The notes under the pieces were generated by a model. That model searched no databases, was not told the origin of the DNA, and was given only the letters and a program-made list of their open reading frames with translations. Below, one piece after another: positions 9,357 to 18,652 of a stretch of 64,000 nucleotides of DNA. The stretch's first letter is position 1. The number at the start of each line of letters is the position of its first letter. Both the position numbers and the translations under genes were made by a program. Location: positions 124,001 to 188,000 of the forward strand of contig NZ_JAPDNT010000005.1 in NCBI RefSeq assembly GCF_025989185.1. Reading direction: 5' to 3'. Source of the DNA: Limobrevibacterium gyesilva (GTDB taxonomy: Bacteria > Pseudomonadota > Alphaproteobacteria > Acetobacterales > Acetobacteraceae).

Positions 9357-10793
9357 ATGCCGGAGCGCATGCAGCAGTTCGTCCGCATTCCCAAGGAAAT
9401 GCCCGAGAAGCGTGACGCCGCGGCACGCCGCTTCGATTTCGACGAGATCTATCGCGACTTCGACCCGTCCAAGGCCCGCGAACAGTCCAGCCGGTGCAGC
9501 CAGTGCGGCGTGCCGTTCTGCCAGATCCACTGCCCGCTCTCGAACAACATCCCGGACTGGCTGAAGCTGACCGCCGAAGGCAGGCTCGAAGAGGCCTACG
9601 AGGTCTGCAGCAGCACCAACAACTTCCCGGAAATCTGCGGTCGCATCTGCCCCCAGGACCGCCTGTGCGAGGGCAACTGCGTCATCGAGAAGAGCTTCGA
9701 CAGCGTCACCATCGGCGCGGTGGAGCGGTTCATCACCGACAACGCGTTCGAGCAGGGCTGGGTGAAGTCGCCGGCGCCACGCCGCGAGCGGCCGCAATCG
9801 GTCGGCATCATCGGCGCCGGGCCGGCCGGCCTCGCCGCGGCCGAGCAGCTGCGCCGCCAGGGCTACCAGGTGCATGTGTACGACCGCAACGATCGCGTCG
9901 GCGGCCTGATGATGTACGGCATCCCCGGCTTCAAGCTGGAGAAGCATGTCGTGCTGCGGCGCTGGAAGCTGCTGGAGGAAGGCGGGATCGTCTTCCATCT
10001 GAACACCGCGATCGGCCGCGACATCGGCTTCGCGGCGCTGCGCGCCCGCCATGACGCGGTGCTGATCGCCACCGGCGTCTACAAGGCGCACGACATCGGC
10101 GGCCCCGGCGCCGGGCTGGCGGGCATCGTGCCGGCGCTCGACTACCTGACCACGTCCAACCGCCACGGCCTCGGCGACGCGGTGCCGGAATTCACCTCCG
10201 GCATGCTCGACGCAAAGGACAAGGATGTTGTCGTGATCGGCGGTGGCGACACCGCGATGGACTGCGTGCGCACGGCGGTGCGCCAGGGAGCGGTGTCGGT
10301 GAAGTGCCTGTACCGCCGCGACCGCGCCAACATGCCGGGCTCGATGCGCGAGGTGAAGAACGCCGAGGAAGAGGGGGTGGAGTTCGTCTGGCTGTCCGCC
10401 CCCGAGGCGTTCCTGGGCGAGGACCACGTGACCGGGGTGCGTGCCGTGCGCATGCATCTGGGCCTGCCGGACGCCTCCGGCCGGCAGTCGGTGGAGCCGA
10501 TCGAGGCCAGCCACTTCACCGTGCAGGCGGGCCTGGTGATCAAGGCGCTGGGCTTCGACCCGGAGGACCTGCCGGCGGCCTTCGGCGAGCCGGCGCTGGC
10601 GGTGTCGCGCCGGGGCACGCTGAAGACCGACCACCGCAGCTTCATGACCAGCCTTCCCGGGGTCTTCGCTTGCGGGGATATCGTACGAGGAGCGTCACTG
10701 GTAGTCTGGGCCATCCGCGACGGCCGCGACGCGGCCCAGCAGATGCACGCTTTCGTACAACAGACCACCGCTGCAGCGGTGGCAGCGGAGTAA
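9357..10793 (+). CDS. gltD: Glutamate synthase (NADPH) small subunit
   Basis: Transfers electrons from NADPH to the large subunit, which makes glutamate from glutamine and 2-oxoglutarate. N-terminal cysteines CSQCGVPFCQIHCP and CGRICPQDRLCEGNC bind 4Fe-4S clusters. GIIGAGPAGLAAAEQL is the FAD site and VVIGGGDTAMDC the NADPH site. The ATG at 9357 follows AAGGAGA (9344-9350) with 6-nt spacing; a GTG at 9324 is in frame but lacks this. It precedes the DUF2059 gene by 2 bp and gltB, with gltD first, the reverse of the E. coli order. Confidence 0.97.
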   Translation: MPERMQQFVRIPKEMPEKRDAAARRFDFDEIYRDFDPSKAREQSSRCSQCGVPFCQIHCPLSNNIPDWLKLTAEGRLEEAYEVCSSTNNFPEICGRICPQDRLCEGNCVIEKSFDSVTIGAVERFITDNAFEQGWVKSPAPRRERPQSVGIIGAGPAGLAAAEQLRRQGYQVHVYDRNDRVGGLMMYGIPGFKLEKHVVLRRWKLLEEGGIVFHLNTAIGRDIGFAALRARHDAVLIATGVYKAHDIGGPGAGLAGIVPALDYLTTSNRHGLGDAVPEFTSGMLDAKDKDVVVIGGGDTAMDCVRTAVRQGAVSVKCLYRRDRANMPGSMREVKNAEEEGVEFVWLSAPEAFLGEDHVTGVRAVRMHLGLPDASGRQSVEPIEASHFTVQAGLVIKALGFDPEDLPAAFGEPALAVSRRGTLKTDHRSFMTSLPGVFACGDIVRGASLVVWAIRDGRDAAQQMHAFVQQTTAAAVAAE

Positions 10794-10795
10794 GC

Positions 10796-11332
10796 ATGAT
10801 GCGCCGTACCATACCTGCCTTGGCGGCCTTCCTCGCCGTCGGCACCGTCGCCCACGCCCAGACGCCCGCGCCCACGCCCGCGCCCGCACCTGTCGCGCCG
10901 GCGGTGCCGGTCACCGAGGAGGGCCGCAAGGAGGCGGCGGCGCTGACCGAAATGATCGGCGTGAACAAGCAGAGCCAGCAACTGATCGCGATCATGCGCG
11001 GGCAGATGATCCAGCTGGTCATGCGCGCCGGCAACAAGCCGCAGGACGAAGCGACCAAGATCGTCGACGAGGTCCTGATGCCCGACTTCATGGCGCAGCA
11101 GAACGACCTCACCAACCAGATCATCGATGTGTGGGCCACGAACTTCACGGTCGATGACCTGAAGGGGCTGCGCGCCTTCTACAACACCCCGCTGGGCCAG
11201 AAGCTGATCGCGACCCTGCCGGCGGTGACCCAGCAGGGCATGAACGCCGGCCAGACCTGGGGACAGCGGATCTATCAGGCGTCGATTCAGAAGCACAAGT
11301 CGGAGCTCGAGGCCCGCGGCCTCAAGTTCTGA
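10796..11332 (+). CDS. DUF2059 domain protein, exported
   Basis: Periplasmic protein of unknown function inserted between gltD and gltB. A signal peptide (MMRRTIPALAAFLAVGTVAHA) precedes a proline-alanine linker (TPAPTPAPAPVAPA). The DUF2059 domain covers about residues 100-178 and contains FTVDDLKGLRAFYNTPLGQK. The start lies 2 bp after the gltD stop, and gltB begins 13 bp after its end, so it is very likely co-transcribed. Nothing in the sequence links it to ammonia assimilation. Confidence 0.85.
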   Translation: MMRRTIPALAAFLAVGTVAHAQTPAPTPAPAPVAPAVPVTEEGRKEAAALTEMIGVNKQSQQLIAIMRGQMIQLVMRAGNKPQDEATKIVDEVLMPDFMAQQNDLTNQIIDVWATNFTVDDLKGLRAFYNTPLGQKLIATLPAVTQQGMNAGQTWGQRIYQASIQKHKSELEARGLKF

Positions 11333-11345
11333 CGGAAAGGATGGC

Positions 11346-14300
11346 ATGACCCAGCGCATCGAGACCGGCCCCGCCGAGACTGGCGGCGAATTCGTGGCTG
11401 CCTGGGACGCCAATGCGCGCACCCTGGCGGCCACCTACGACAGCGCGATGGAGCACGACGCCTGTGGCGTCGGATTCATTGCGGCGCTCGACGGCAAGAA
11501 GCGCCGCGATGTCGTGCAGGCCGGGATCGATGCGCTGCGGGCGGTGTGGCACCGCGGCGCCGTGGACGCCGACGGCAAGACCGGCGACGGCGCCGGCATC
11601 CATATCGAGATCCCGCAGGATTTCTTCGCCGACGCGATCCGCCGCGGCGGCGACCGGCTGCGCCCCGGGATGATCGGCGTGGGCCAGGTGTTCCTGCCGA
11701 AGACCGATCTGGCGGCGCAGGAGCGCTGCCGCCAGATCGTCGAGTCCGAGATCCTGGCCTTCGGCTATCAGATCTATGGCTGGCGCCAGGTGCCGATCAA
11801 CGTCGACTGCATCGGCGAGAAGGCCAACGCGACGCGGCCCGAGATCGAGCAGATCATGCTGTGGAATCCCAAGGGCACCGACGAGGCGGAATTCGAGCGC
11901 GACCTGTACGTGATCCGCCGGCGCATCGAGAAGCAGGCGATCGCGGCACAGATCCAGGAGCTGTATTTCTGCTCGCTGTCCTGCCGCTCGATCATCTACA
12001 AGGGCATGTTCCTGGCCGAGAGCCTGACGGATTTCTATCCGGACCTGCGCGACGAGCGCTTCGTCTCGCGCTTCGCCATCTACCACCAGCGCTACTCGAC
12101 CAACACCTTTCCGACCTGGCGGCTGGCGCAGCCCTTCCGCATGCTTGCCCATAACGGCGAGATCAACACGGTCACCGGCAACAGCAACTGGATGCGGTCG
12201 CACGAGACCCGGCTGAGCAGCCCCGCGCTCGACCCGTTCATGGACGACATCAAGCCGGTGATCCAGGCCGGCGGCTCCGACACCGCCACCCTGGACAACG
12301 TGTTCGAGGTGCTGGTGCGCGCCGGGCGCGACGCGCCGATGACCAAGGCAATGATGATCCCGGCCAGCATCGGCAACGACGCCACCATGCCGCAGGCGCA
12401 TCGCGACATGTTCCTGTACTGCAACGCGGTGATGGAGCCATGGGACGGCCCGGCCGCCATCGCCGCCACCGACGGGCGCTGGGTGATCGCGGGGCTGGAC
12501 CGCAACGGCCTGCGCCCGCTGCGCTACACCATCAGCCGGCACGCCATGCTGATCGTGGGCAGCGAAACCGGCATGGTGAAGCTCGACGAAAGCGACATCG
12601 TCGAGAAGGGCCGGGTCGGCCCCGGCCAGACCATCGGCGTCGACCTGGACGCCGCACGCTTCTACGCCGACGAGGAATTGAAGGACGTGCTGGCGGCCCG
12701 CCAGCCCTTCAGCGAGTGGTCCAAGCGCATCCGCCAGATCGACCACATCATCAAGACCGATGCGCCCGAGCCGGTGCTGTTCGAGGGCGAGGCGCTGCGC
12801 CGCCGCCAGCTCACCGTCGGCACCACGCTGGAAGAGCTGGAGATGATCCTGCACCCGATGGTGGAGGATGCGCAGGAGGTCGTGGGCAGCATGGGCGACG
12901 ACACGCCCATCGCCGTGCTGTCCGAGAAGTACCGCGGCCTGCACCACTATTTCCGCCAGGCCTTCAGCCAGGTGACCAATCCGCCGATCGACAGCCTGCG
13001 CGAAACGCGGGTGATGTCGCTGAAGACCCGGCTGGGCAATCTGGGCAACGTGCTGGACGAGGATTCCAGCCAGTTCGACCTGCTGCAGCTGGAGAGCCCG
13101 GTGCTGTCCAACGCCGAGTTCGCGGCCATGCGCGAGACCATGGGCGCGTCGGCCTGCGTCGTGGACTGCACCTTCCCGGTGGCGGAAGGCGAGCCCGGCC
13201 TGCGGGCCGCGCTGGAGCGCATCCGCCGCGAGGCCGAGGAAGGCGTGCGCGCGGGCTGCACCCATGTGATCCTGACCGACGAGGCGATGGGGCCCGAGCG
13301 CGCCGCCATCCCGATGATCCTGGCGACTGCCGGCGTACACACGTATCTGGTGCAGTCGAGCCTGCGCACTTTCACCAGTCTGAACGTGCGCGCCGCCGAA
13401 TGCCTCGACGTGCACACCTTCGCGGTACTGATCGGCGTGGGCGCGACCACCGTCAATGCCTACCTCGCGCAGGAGAGCATCGCCGACCGCCACCGCCGCG
13501 GCCTGTTCGGCGCCATCACGCTGAAGGAGGCGGTGCAGCGCTACAAGAAGGCGGTGGACAAGGGGCTGCTGAAGGTGATGTCCAAGATGGGCATCTCCGT
13601 CATCTCGTCCTATCGCGGCGGCACCAATTTCGAGGCGATCGGGCTGTCGCGCGCGCTGGTGGCCGAGTTCTTCCCCGGCATGCAGTCGCGCATTTCCGGC
13701 ATCGGCCTGTCCGGCATCGCGCGCAAAGTGCTGGACATGCACGAATCCGCCTGGGGAGCGGAAACCGCGACGCTGTCGGTGGGCGGCATCTACAAGCTGC
13801 GCCGGCGCGGCGAGGCGCATGCCTTCGACGGCGGGCTGATCCACATGCTGCAGGAAGCCGTCGCCACCGACAGCTTCCAGAGCTATCGCCGCTATGCCGA
13901 CGGCGTGCGCAAGATGCCGCCGATCGCGCTGCGCGACCTGCTGGACTTCCGCACCGAAGGGCGCAAGCCGATCGCGGTCGAGGAAGTCGAAAGCATCACC
14001 GAGATCCGCAAGCGCCTGGTGTCTCCCGGCATCTCGCTGGGCGCGCTCAGCCCCGAGGCGCACGAGACGCTGTCGATCGCCATGAACCGGATCGGCGCGC
14101 GCAGCGACAGCGGCGAGGGCGGCGAGGACCCGGAGCGGGCGAAGCCGCGGCCGAACGGCGACAACGCGTCCTCGGCGATCAAGCAGATCGCCTCGGGCCG
14201 GTTCGGCGTGACCGCCGAATACCTGAACTCCTGCCGCGAGATCGAGATCAAGGTGGCCCAGGGCGCGAAGCCCGGCGAAGGCGGCCAGCTGCCGGGCTTC

Positions 14301-15902
14301 AAGGTGACCGGGCTGATCGCCAGGCTGCGCCACTCCACCCCCGGCGTGATGCTGATCAGCCCGCCGCCGCATCACGACATCTATTCGATCGAGGATCTGG
14401 CGCAGCTCATCTACGACCTCAAGCAGATCAACCCGGACGCCACCGTCTGCGTGAAGCTGGTGGCGCGCAGCGGCATCGGCACGATCGCGGCCGGCGTGGC
14501 GAAGGCGCGCGCGGATGCCATCCTGATCTCCGGCCATTCCGGCGGCACCGGCGCCAGCCCGCAGACCTCGGTGAAATATGCCGGGCTGCCGTGGGAGATG
14601 GGGCTGAGCGAGGCGCACCAGGTGCTGATGCTCAACCGCCTGCGCCACAAGGTGCGGCTGCGCACCGACGGCGGCATCAAGACCGGCCGCGACGTGGTGA
14701 TCGCGGCCATGCTGGGGGCCGAGGAATTCGGCATCGGCACCGCGTCCCTGGTGGCGATGGGCTGCATCATGGTGCGGCAGTGCCACAGCAACACCTGCCC
14801 GGTGGGCGTGTGCACGCAGGACGAGAAACTGCGCGAGAAATTCGAGGGATCGCCCGAGAAGGTGATCAACCTGTTCAGCTTCATCGCCGAGGACGTGCGC
14901 TACATCCTGGCAAGCCTGGGCGTGCGCAGCCTGGCCGAGGTGATCGGCCGTACCGACCTGCTGCACCAGGTCAGCCGCGGCGCGGAATTCCTCGACGACC
15001 TCGACCTCAATCCGCTGCTGGCGCAGGCCGATCCCGGACCTTATGCGCGCTACTGCACGCTGGAAGGCCGCAACGAGGTGCCGGAGACGCTGGACGCGAA
15101 GATGATCGCGGACGCCGCGGCGCTGTTCGACCGCGGCGAGAAGATGCAGTTGCAGTACAACATCCGCAACACGCAGCGCGCCATCGGCACCAGGTTCAGC
15201 AGCCGCGTGGTGCGCCGCTTCGGCATGACCGGATTGCAGGCGGGGCATCTGACGGTGCGCCTGCGCGGCTCGGCCGGCCAGTCGCTGGGTGCGTTCGCGG
15301 TGCAGGGGCTGAAGCTGGAAGTTTTCGGCGACGCCAACGACTATGTGGGCAAGGGGCTGTCGGGCGCCACCATCGTGGTGCGCCCGGCGCCGTCGTCCAA
15401 CCTGGTCAGCCAGCAGAACACGATCATCGGCAATACCGTGCTGTACGGCGCGACGGCGGGCTTCCTGTTCGCCGCCGGCCAGGCCGGCGAGCGGTTTGCG
15501 GTGCGCAACTCCGGCGCCACCGCGGTGGTGGAGGGCTGCGGGTCGAACGGCTGCGAGTACATGACCGGCGGCACTGTGGTGATCCTGGGCAGCGTGGGCG
15601 ACAATTTCGGTGCCGGCTTCACCGGCGGCATGGCCTTCGTCTACGACCCCGAAGGCACGTTCCATCTGCGGGTGAACCCGGAGTCGCTGTCCTCGCAGCG
15701 CGTCGCCTCCAGCCATTGGGAAGGCGTGCTGCGCGGCCTGGTCGCCATGCATGCCGACGAGACCAACAGCCGCTATGCCCGCATGCTGCTGCACGAGTGG
15801 GATCGCGCGCTGCCGCGCTTCTGGCAGGTGGTGCCGAAGGACTATGTGCGCTATCTGCCGGCGCCGCTGACCGAGGACGCGCAGGAAGCCATGCGCGCCT
15901 GA
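11346..15902 (+). CDS. gltB: Glutamate synthase (NADPH) large subunit
   Basis: Hydrolyses glutamine, channels ammonia to 2-oxoglutarate and makes glutamate. The class II amidotransferase nucleophile is Cys40 in ACGVGF, so about 39 residues form a cleaved propeptide. The central and FMN-binding domains include LISGHSGGTGASPQTSVK. A cysteine cluster, MGCIMVRQCHSNTCPVGVC, supplies the 3Fe-4S cluster. The C-terminal GXGXG beta-helix domain has repeated G-x-x-G turns. At 1518 residues it is full length. It is the last gene of the gltD-DUF2059-gltB operon and a hairpin follows its stop. Confidence 0.98.
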   Translation: MTQRIETGPAETGGEFVAAWDANARTLAATYDSAMEHDACGVGFIAALDGKKRRDVVQAGIDALRAVWHRGAVDADGKTGDGAGIHIEIPQDFFADAIRRGGDRLRPGMIGVGQVFLPKTDLAAQERCRQIVESEILAFGYQIYGWRQVPINVDCIGEKANATRPEIEQIMLWNPKGTDEAEFERDLYVIRRRIEKQAIAAQIQELYFCSLSCRSIIYKGMFLAESLTDFYPDLRDERFVSRFAIYHQRYSTNTFPTWRLAQPFRMLAHNGEINTVTGNSNWMRSHETRLSSPALDPFMDDIKPVIQAGGSDTATLDNVFEVLVRAGRDAPMTKAMMIPASIGNDATMPQAHRDMFLYCNAVMEPWDGPAAIAATDGRWVIAGLDRNGLRPLRYTISRHAMLIVGSETGMVKLDESDIVEKGRVGPGQTIGVDLDAARFYADEELKDVLAARQPFSEWSKRIRQIDHIIKTDAPEPVLFEGEALRRRQLTVGTTLEELEMILHPMVEDAQEVVGSMGDDTPIAVLSEKYRGLHHYFRQAFSQVTNPPIDSLRETRVMSLKTRLGNLGNVLDEDSSQFDLLQLESPVLSNAEFAAMRETMGASACVVDCTFPVAEGEPGLRAALERIRREAEEGVRAGCTHVILTDEAMGPERAAIPMILATAGVHTYLVQSSLRTFTSLNVRAAECLDVHTFAVLIGVGATTVNAYLAQESIADRHRRGLFGAITLKEAVQRYKKAVDKGLLKVMSKMGISVISSYRGGTNFEAIGLSRALVAEFFPGMQSRISGIGLSGIARKVLDMHESAWGAETATLSVGGIYKLRRRGEAHAFDGGLIHMLQEAVATDSFQSYRRYADGVRKMPPIALRDLLDFRTEGRKPIAVEEVESITEIRKRLVSPGISLGALSPEAHETLSIAMNRIGARSDSGEGGEDPERAKPRPNGDNASSAIKQIASGRFGVTAEYLNSCREIEIKVAQGAKPGEGGQLPGFKVTGLIARLRHSTPGVMLISPPPHHDIYSIEDLAQLIYDLKQINPDATVCVKLVARSGIGTIAAGVAKARADAILISGHSGGTGASPQTSVKYAGLPWEMGLSEAHQVLMLNRLRHKVRLRTDGGIKTGRDVVIAAMLGAEEFGIGTASLVAMGCIMVRQCHSNTCPVGVCTQDEKLREKFEGSPEKVINLFSFIAEDVRYILASLGVRSLAEVIGRTDLLHQVSRGAEFLDDLDLNPLLAQADPGPYARYCTLEGRNEVPETLDAKMIADAAALFDRGEKMQLQYNIRNTQRAIGTRFSSRVVRRFGMTGLQAGHLTVRLRGSAGQSLGAFAVQGLKLEVFGDANDYVGKGLSGATIVVRPAPSSNLVSQQNTIIGNTVLYGATAGFLFAAGQAGERFAVRNSGATAVVEGCGSNGCEYMTGGTVVILGSVGDNFGAGFTGGMAFVYDPEGTFHLRVNPESLSSQRVASSHWEGVLRGLVAMHADETNSRYARMLLHEWDRALPRFWQVVPKDYVRYLPAPLTEDAQEAMRA

Positions 15903-15907
15903 CCGGC

Positions 15908-15937
15908 CATCCCCTTTCCGTACGCGGGAGGGGGATG
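15908..15937 (+). terminator. Stem-loop after gltB
   Basis: Arms CATCCCC and GGGGATG enclose an inner CCG/CGG pair. There is no T tract, so it may act as a weak terminator or protect the mRNA end. Confidence 0.4.
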
Positions 15938-15996
15938 CACAGCCGCCAACGCCTCGTGTGTTGGCGCGGCGGAGCGCTGGTGCCATAAGGGCAGGG

Positions 15997-16665
15997 ATGC
16001 GATTCGTCTATCATCTGCCGCTGTCGCCTTATTGCCGCAAGGTCCGGCTGGTCCTGGCCGAGAAGCGCCTGCCCTTCGAGCTGCGCGTGGAGAAGGTGTG
16101 GGAACGGCACGACGACTATCTGGACCTGAATCCGGCCGGCACCGTGCCGACGTTGCTGGAAGATAACGGTCTGGCCGTGCCGGATTCCGGCGTGATCTGC
16201 GAATATCTCGACGAGGCCTATCCCGACATCTCGCTGATGGGGCAGACGCTGGGCGAGCGGGTGGAGATCCGCCGCCTGACGGCGTGGTTCGACGGCAAGT
16301 TCGCCGACGAGGTGACGCGCAACCTCAACGGCGAGAAATACCTCAAGCGCATGGCCGGCCGCGGCCAGCCCGATGCCGGTGCGCTGCGGGCCGGCTACGC
16401 CAATCTGCGCGGCCATCTGGAGTATATCGGCTGGCTGGCGGAAACCCGGAAATGGCTGGCCGGCAGCACCATCTCGCTGGCCGACTTCGCGGCCGCCGCA
16501 CACCTGTCCGTGCTGGACTTCACCGGCGACGTGGACTGGAAAATCAGCCCGTCCGCACGCGAATGGTACGCCCGCATGAAATCCCGCCCCAGCTTCCGCC
16601 CCCTGCTGGCCGACCGCGTGCCGGGCATGATCCCGCCCGAGCACTATGCGGATCTGGACTTCTAG
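15997..16665 (+). CDS. Glutathione S-transferase family protein
   Basis: Probable glutathione-dependent conjugating or reducing enzyme; the substrate is unknown. The N-terminal thioredoxin fold starts MRFVYHLPLSPYCRKVRLVL, with the S-P-Y-C segment at the catalytic position. N-P-A-G-T-V-P-T-L is the cis-proline site, and PDSGVICEYLDE binds the gamma-glutamyl group. The all-helical C-terminal domain has the usual SLADFAAAAHL segment. ATG 15997 was preferred over an in-frame TTG at 15958. It is monocistronic, and the palindromic repeat begins 5 bp after its stop. Confidence 0.9.
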   Translation: MRFVYHLPLSPYCRKVRLVLAEKRLPFELRVEKVWERHDDYLDLNPAGTVPTLLEDNGLAVPDSGVICEYLDEAYPDISLMGQTLGERVEIRRLTAWFDGKFADEVTRNLNGEKYLKRMAGRGQPDAGALRAGYANLRGHLEYIGWLAETRKWLAGSTISLADFAAAAHLSVLDFTGDVDWKISPSAREWYARMKSRPSFRPLLADRVPGMIPPEHYADLDF

Positions 16666-16670
16666 CGGGA

Positions 16671-16883
16671 AGGAAGGCAAGGCCAGGGCGCTGCCCTGGA
16701 CCCGCCAAGGGGCAGAAGCCCCTTGGATCCCAGGACTTAAGTGGTGTTGAGCAGAGGGGGCCGACCGTGCGGTTGCGAACCGCTCCGTAGGCCCCCTCTG
16801 CTCAACACCACTGCAAAGTAGCGGGTTCTAAGGGCTCCGCCCTTAGCGGGGTCCAGGGGCAGCGCCCCTGGCCTTGCCTTCCC
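16671..16883. repeat. Nested palindromic repeat between convergent genes
   Basis: A 213-bp set of nested inverted repeats fills the gap between the GST gene and the TPR gene. The outer arms (16671-16700 and 16852-16883) match over about 28 bp with two single-base gaps. Inside are a hairpin CCAAGGGGC/GCCCCTTGG (16705-16726), a perfect 22-bp inverted repeat (16741-16762 with 16790-16811) whose loop holds GCGGTT/AACCGC (16769-16783), and CTAAGGGC/GCCCTTAG (16828-16846). The right arm ends at the TPR stop codon. It may be a bidirectional terminator or an intergenic repeat family. Confidence 0.9.
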
Positions 16884-17719
16884 TACCGCCGGTCCGGCCC
16901 CGCATCGAGCAGGGCGATATTCTGCTCGGCAAGGTCGGCGGTGGCGGAGTCGGGGGCGAGGTCGATCGCGCGGGTCCAGTCGGTGCGCGCGCCGGCGCGG
17001 TCGTTGTGGCGTTGGCGGAGGATGCCGCGTTCCAGCAGGGCTTCGGGGTTGTCGGGGTCGATCGCGATGGCGTGGTCGATGTCGTTCTGGGCCTGGTCGA
17101 GTTTGCCGAGATGGCGCCAGGCCGTTGCGCGGGCGGTGAGGGCGTCGATGCGGCGGGGATCGACGTCGAGCGCGTGGGTCAGGTCGTCGATGGCGTCGTG
17201 GTAGCGTTCGAGGTTGCCGGCGGTGACGGCGTGGTCGATCAGCAGGTCGACATCGTCCGGTGACAAGGCCAGGGCGAGGGCGGCGGAGGCGAGGGCGTGG
17301 GTCGCGTCTCCGGCCATCAGCCAGGCCTGGGTGGCCTGGGCGTAGATGGTGGCGCGGGCGGCGTCGGCGTCGTGGCTGCTGCCGGCGAGCTCCTGCAGCA
17401 TGCCGGCGCCTTTGGCGGGATTGCCCAGGGCGATGTTCGACAGCGCCTGGCAGTGCGTGGCGCCGTCGCCGCCGCCTTGCCTTTCCCAGGTGTCGGCGAA
17501 GCTGGCGGCGCCGACGGGGTCGGTGGCGAGCATGGCCAGGCACTGCTCGTAGTCCGGGCCCTGGGCGATGCGCGGGGGGACCGGCGGGATCGGGAGCGCC
17601 TCGGTCGGGTCGGCCTCCAGCGCGGCATGGCGGCCGGGGAGGGCATACCAGCTGGTTCCGCCGGCTGCCGCCAGGAGCAGCAATCCGGCGCCACCGATCA
17701 TCGCGGCGTGCGTGTTCAT
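16883..17719 (-). CDS. TPR-repeat protein, membrane anchored or exported
   Basis: A 278-residue protein of unknown function. An N-terminal hydrophobic stretch (MIGGAGLLLLAAAGGTSWYA, about residues 7-26) acts as a signal or anchor. Several tetratricopeptide repeats follow from about residue 130, with recognisable A-x-x-D-L-x-x-A-L-x-x-D-P units such as DAIDDLTHALDVDPR and DIDHAIAIDPDNPEALLERG. Such proteins usually act as scaffolds. ATG 17719 starts the hydrophobic segment cleanly; longer in-frame extensions upstream look non-coding. It diverges from the epimerase-like gene. Confidence 0.8.
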   Translation of the reverse strand: MNTHAAMIGGAGLLLLAAAGGTSWYALPGRHAALEADPTEALPIPPVPPRIAQGPDYEQCLAMLATDPVGAASFADTWERQGGGDGATHCQALSNIALGNPAKGAGMLQELAGSSHDADAARATIYAQATQAWLMAGDATHALASAALALALSPDDVDLLIDHAVTAGNLERYHDAIDDLTHALDVDPRRIDALTARATAWRHLGKLDQAQNDIDHAIAIDPDNPEALLERGILRQRHNDRAGARTDWTRAIDLAPDSATADLAEQNIALLDAGPDRR

Positions 17720-17779
17720 GATGGCGGCAGTGTAATCTGGCCCTGGCGGGCGCGGCAAACCTGGAGGACGGGCCGAGGC

Positions 17780-18652
17780 ATGGTGCGGCATCACTTGATT
17801 GTTTTCGGCTGCGGCTACACGGGGGCCGCGGTGGCGCGGGCCGCCGCGGCGGCGGGGTTCGCGGTGACCGTGACCAGCCGCAGGCGGGGATGGGACGGGG
17901 CCCCGGAGGGGGTGGGCGTCGTGGATTTCGCCGCGGCAGGCGCGGTGTTGCCGCAGGCGACGCATGTGCTGGCCACGGTGCCGCCGGAGGGCGGGGGCGA
18001 TCCGGTGCTGGCGGTGCATGGCGCGGCGTTGCGGGCGGCGCCGGCGCTGCATTGGGCCGGGTATCTGTCGACGACGGGTGTGTATGGCGACCGTGGCGGC
18101 GGCTGGGTGGACGAGGCGACGCCGGTGGCGCCGGGCTCCGAGCGGTCGCGCCGGCGGGTGGCGGCGGAGCAGGGCTGGGCGGCGCTGGCCGGCCGGGTCG
18201 CGGTGGATCTGTTCCGGGTGGCCGGGATCTACGGGCCCGGGCGGTCGGCGCTGGACGATCTGCGGGCGGGGCGGGTGCGGATGGTGGTGAAGCCGGGGCA
18301 TGCGTTCGGCCGCATCCATCGCGACGACATCGCGGCGGCGGTGCTGGCGGCGATGCGCCAGGATCGGCCGGCGGGGGTGCGGGTGCTGCATCTGGCCGAC
18401 GACGTGCCGGCCGAGACCGTGGCGGTGGTGACGGAGGCGGCGCGGCTGCTGGGCATGGCGCCGCCGCCGGCGGTGCCGTTCGCGCAGGCGCAAGCGGGGA
18501 TGAGCGAGATGGCGCGCAGCTTCTGGATGGAGAACCGCAAGGTTTCCAGCGCGCGGACCCAGCAGATGCTGGACCTGCGCTGGCGCTATCCGTCGTATCG
18601 CGAGGGGCTACGCGCCATCCTGGCCGAGCAGCGTGGCGACCGTCCGGCGTAG
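17780..18652 (+). CDS. NAD(P)-binding SDR/epimerase-like protein (YeeZ type)
   Basis: Atypical short-chain dehydrogenase of unknown substrate. The nucleotide-binding site is degenerate: IVFGCGYTGAAVAR (residues 7-20) replaces GxxGxxG. Later landmarks are LSTTGVYGDRGGGWVDE and RVAGIYGPGRS, as in SDRs related to E. coli YeeZ. There is no clear YxxxK pair. The 290-residue product overlaps the convergent hydrolase gene by 45 bp at its 3' end. Confidence 0.8.
   Translation: MVRHHLIVFGCGYTGAAVARAAAAAGFAVTVTSRRRGWDGAPEGVGVVDFAAAGAVLPQATHVLATVPPEGGGDPVLAVHGAALRAAPALHWAGYLSTTGVYGDRGGGWVDEATPVAPGSERSRRRVAAEQGWAALAGRVAVDLFRVAGIYGPGRSALDDLRAGRVRMVVKPGHAFGRIHRDDIAAAVLAAMRQDRPAGVRVLHLADDVPAETVAVVTEAARLLGMAPPPAVPFAQAQAGMSEMARSFWMENRKVSSARTQQMLDLRWRYPSYREGLRAILAEQRGDRPA

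Noticed and set aside
11322-15986. A 1554-codon open frame antisense to gltB, and similar long antisense frames at 1269-3617, 8838-10634 and 16737-18959
   Set aside because: They mirror real genes in a GC-rich genome where stop codons are rare in opposite frames; they show low-complexity His/Arg/Gly composition and no family motifs.
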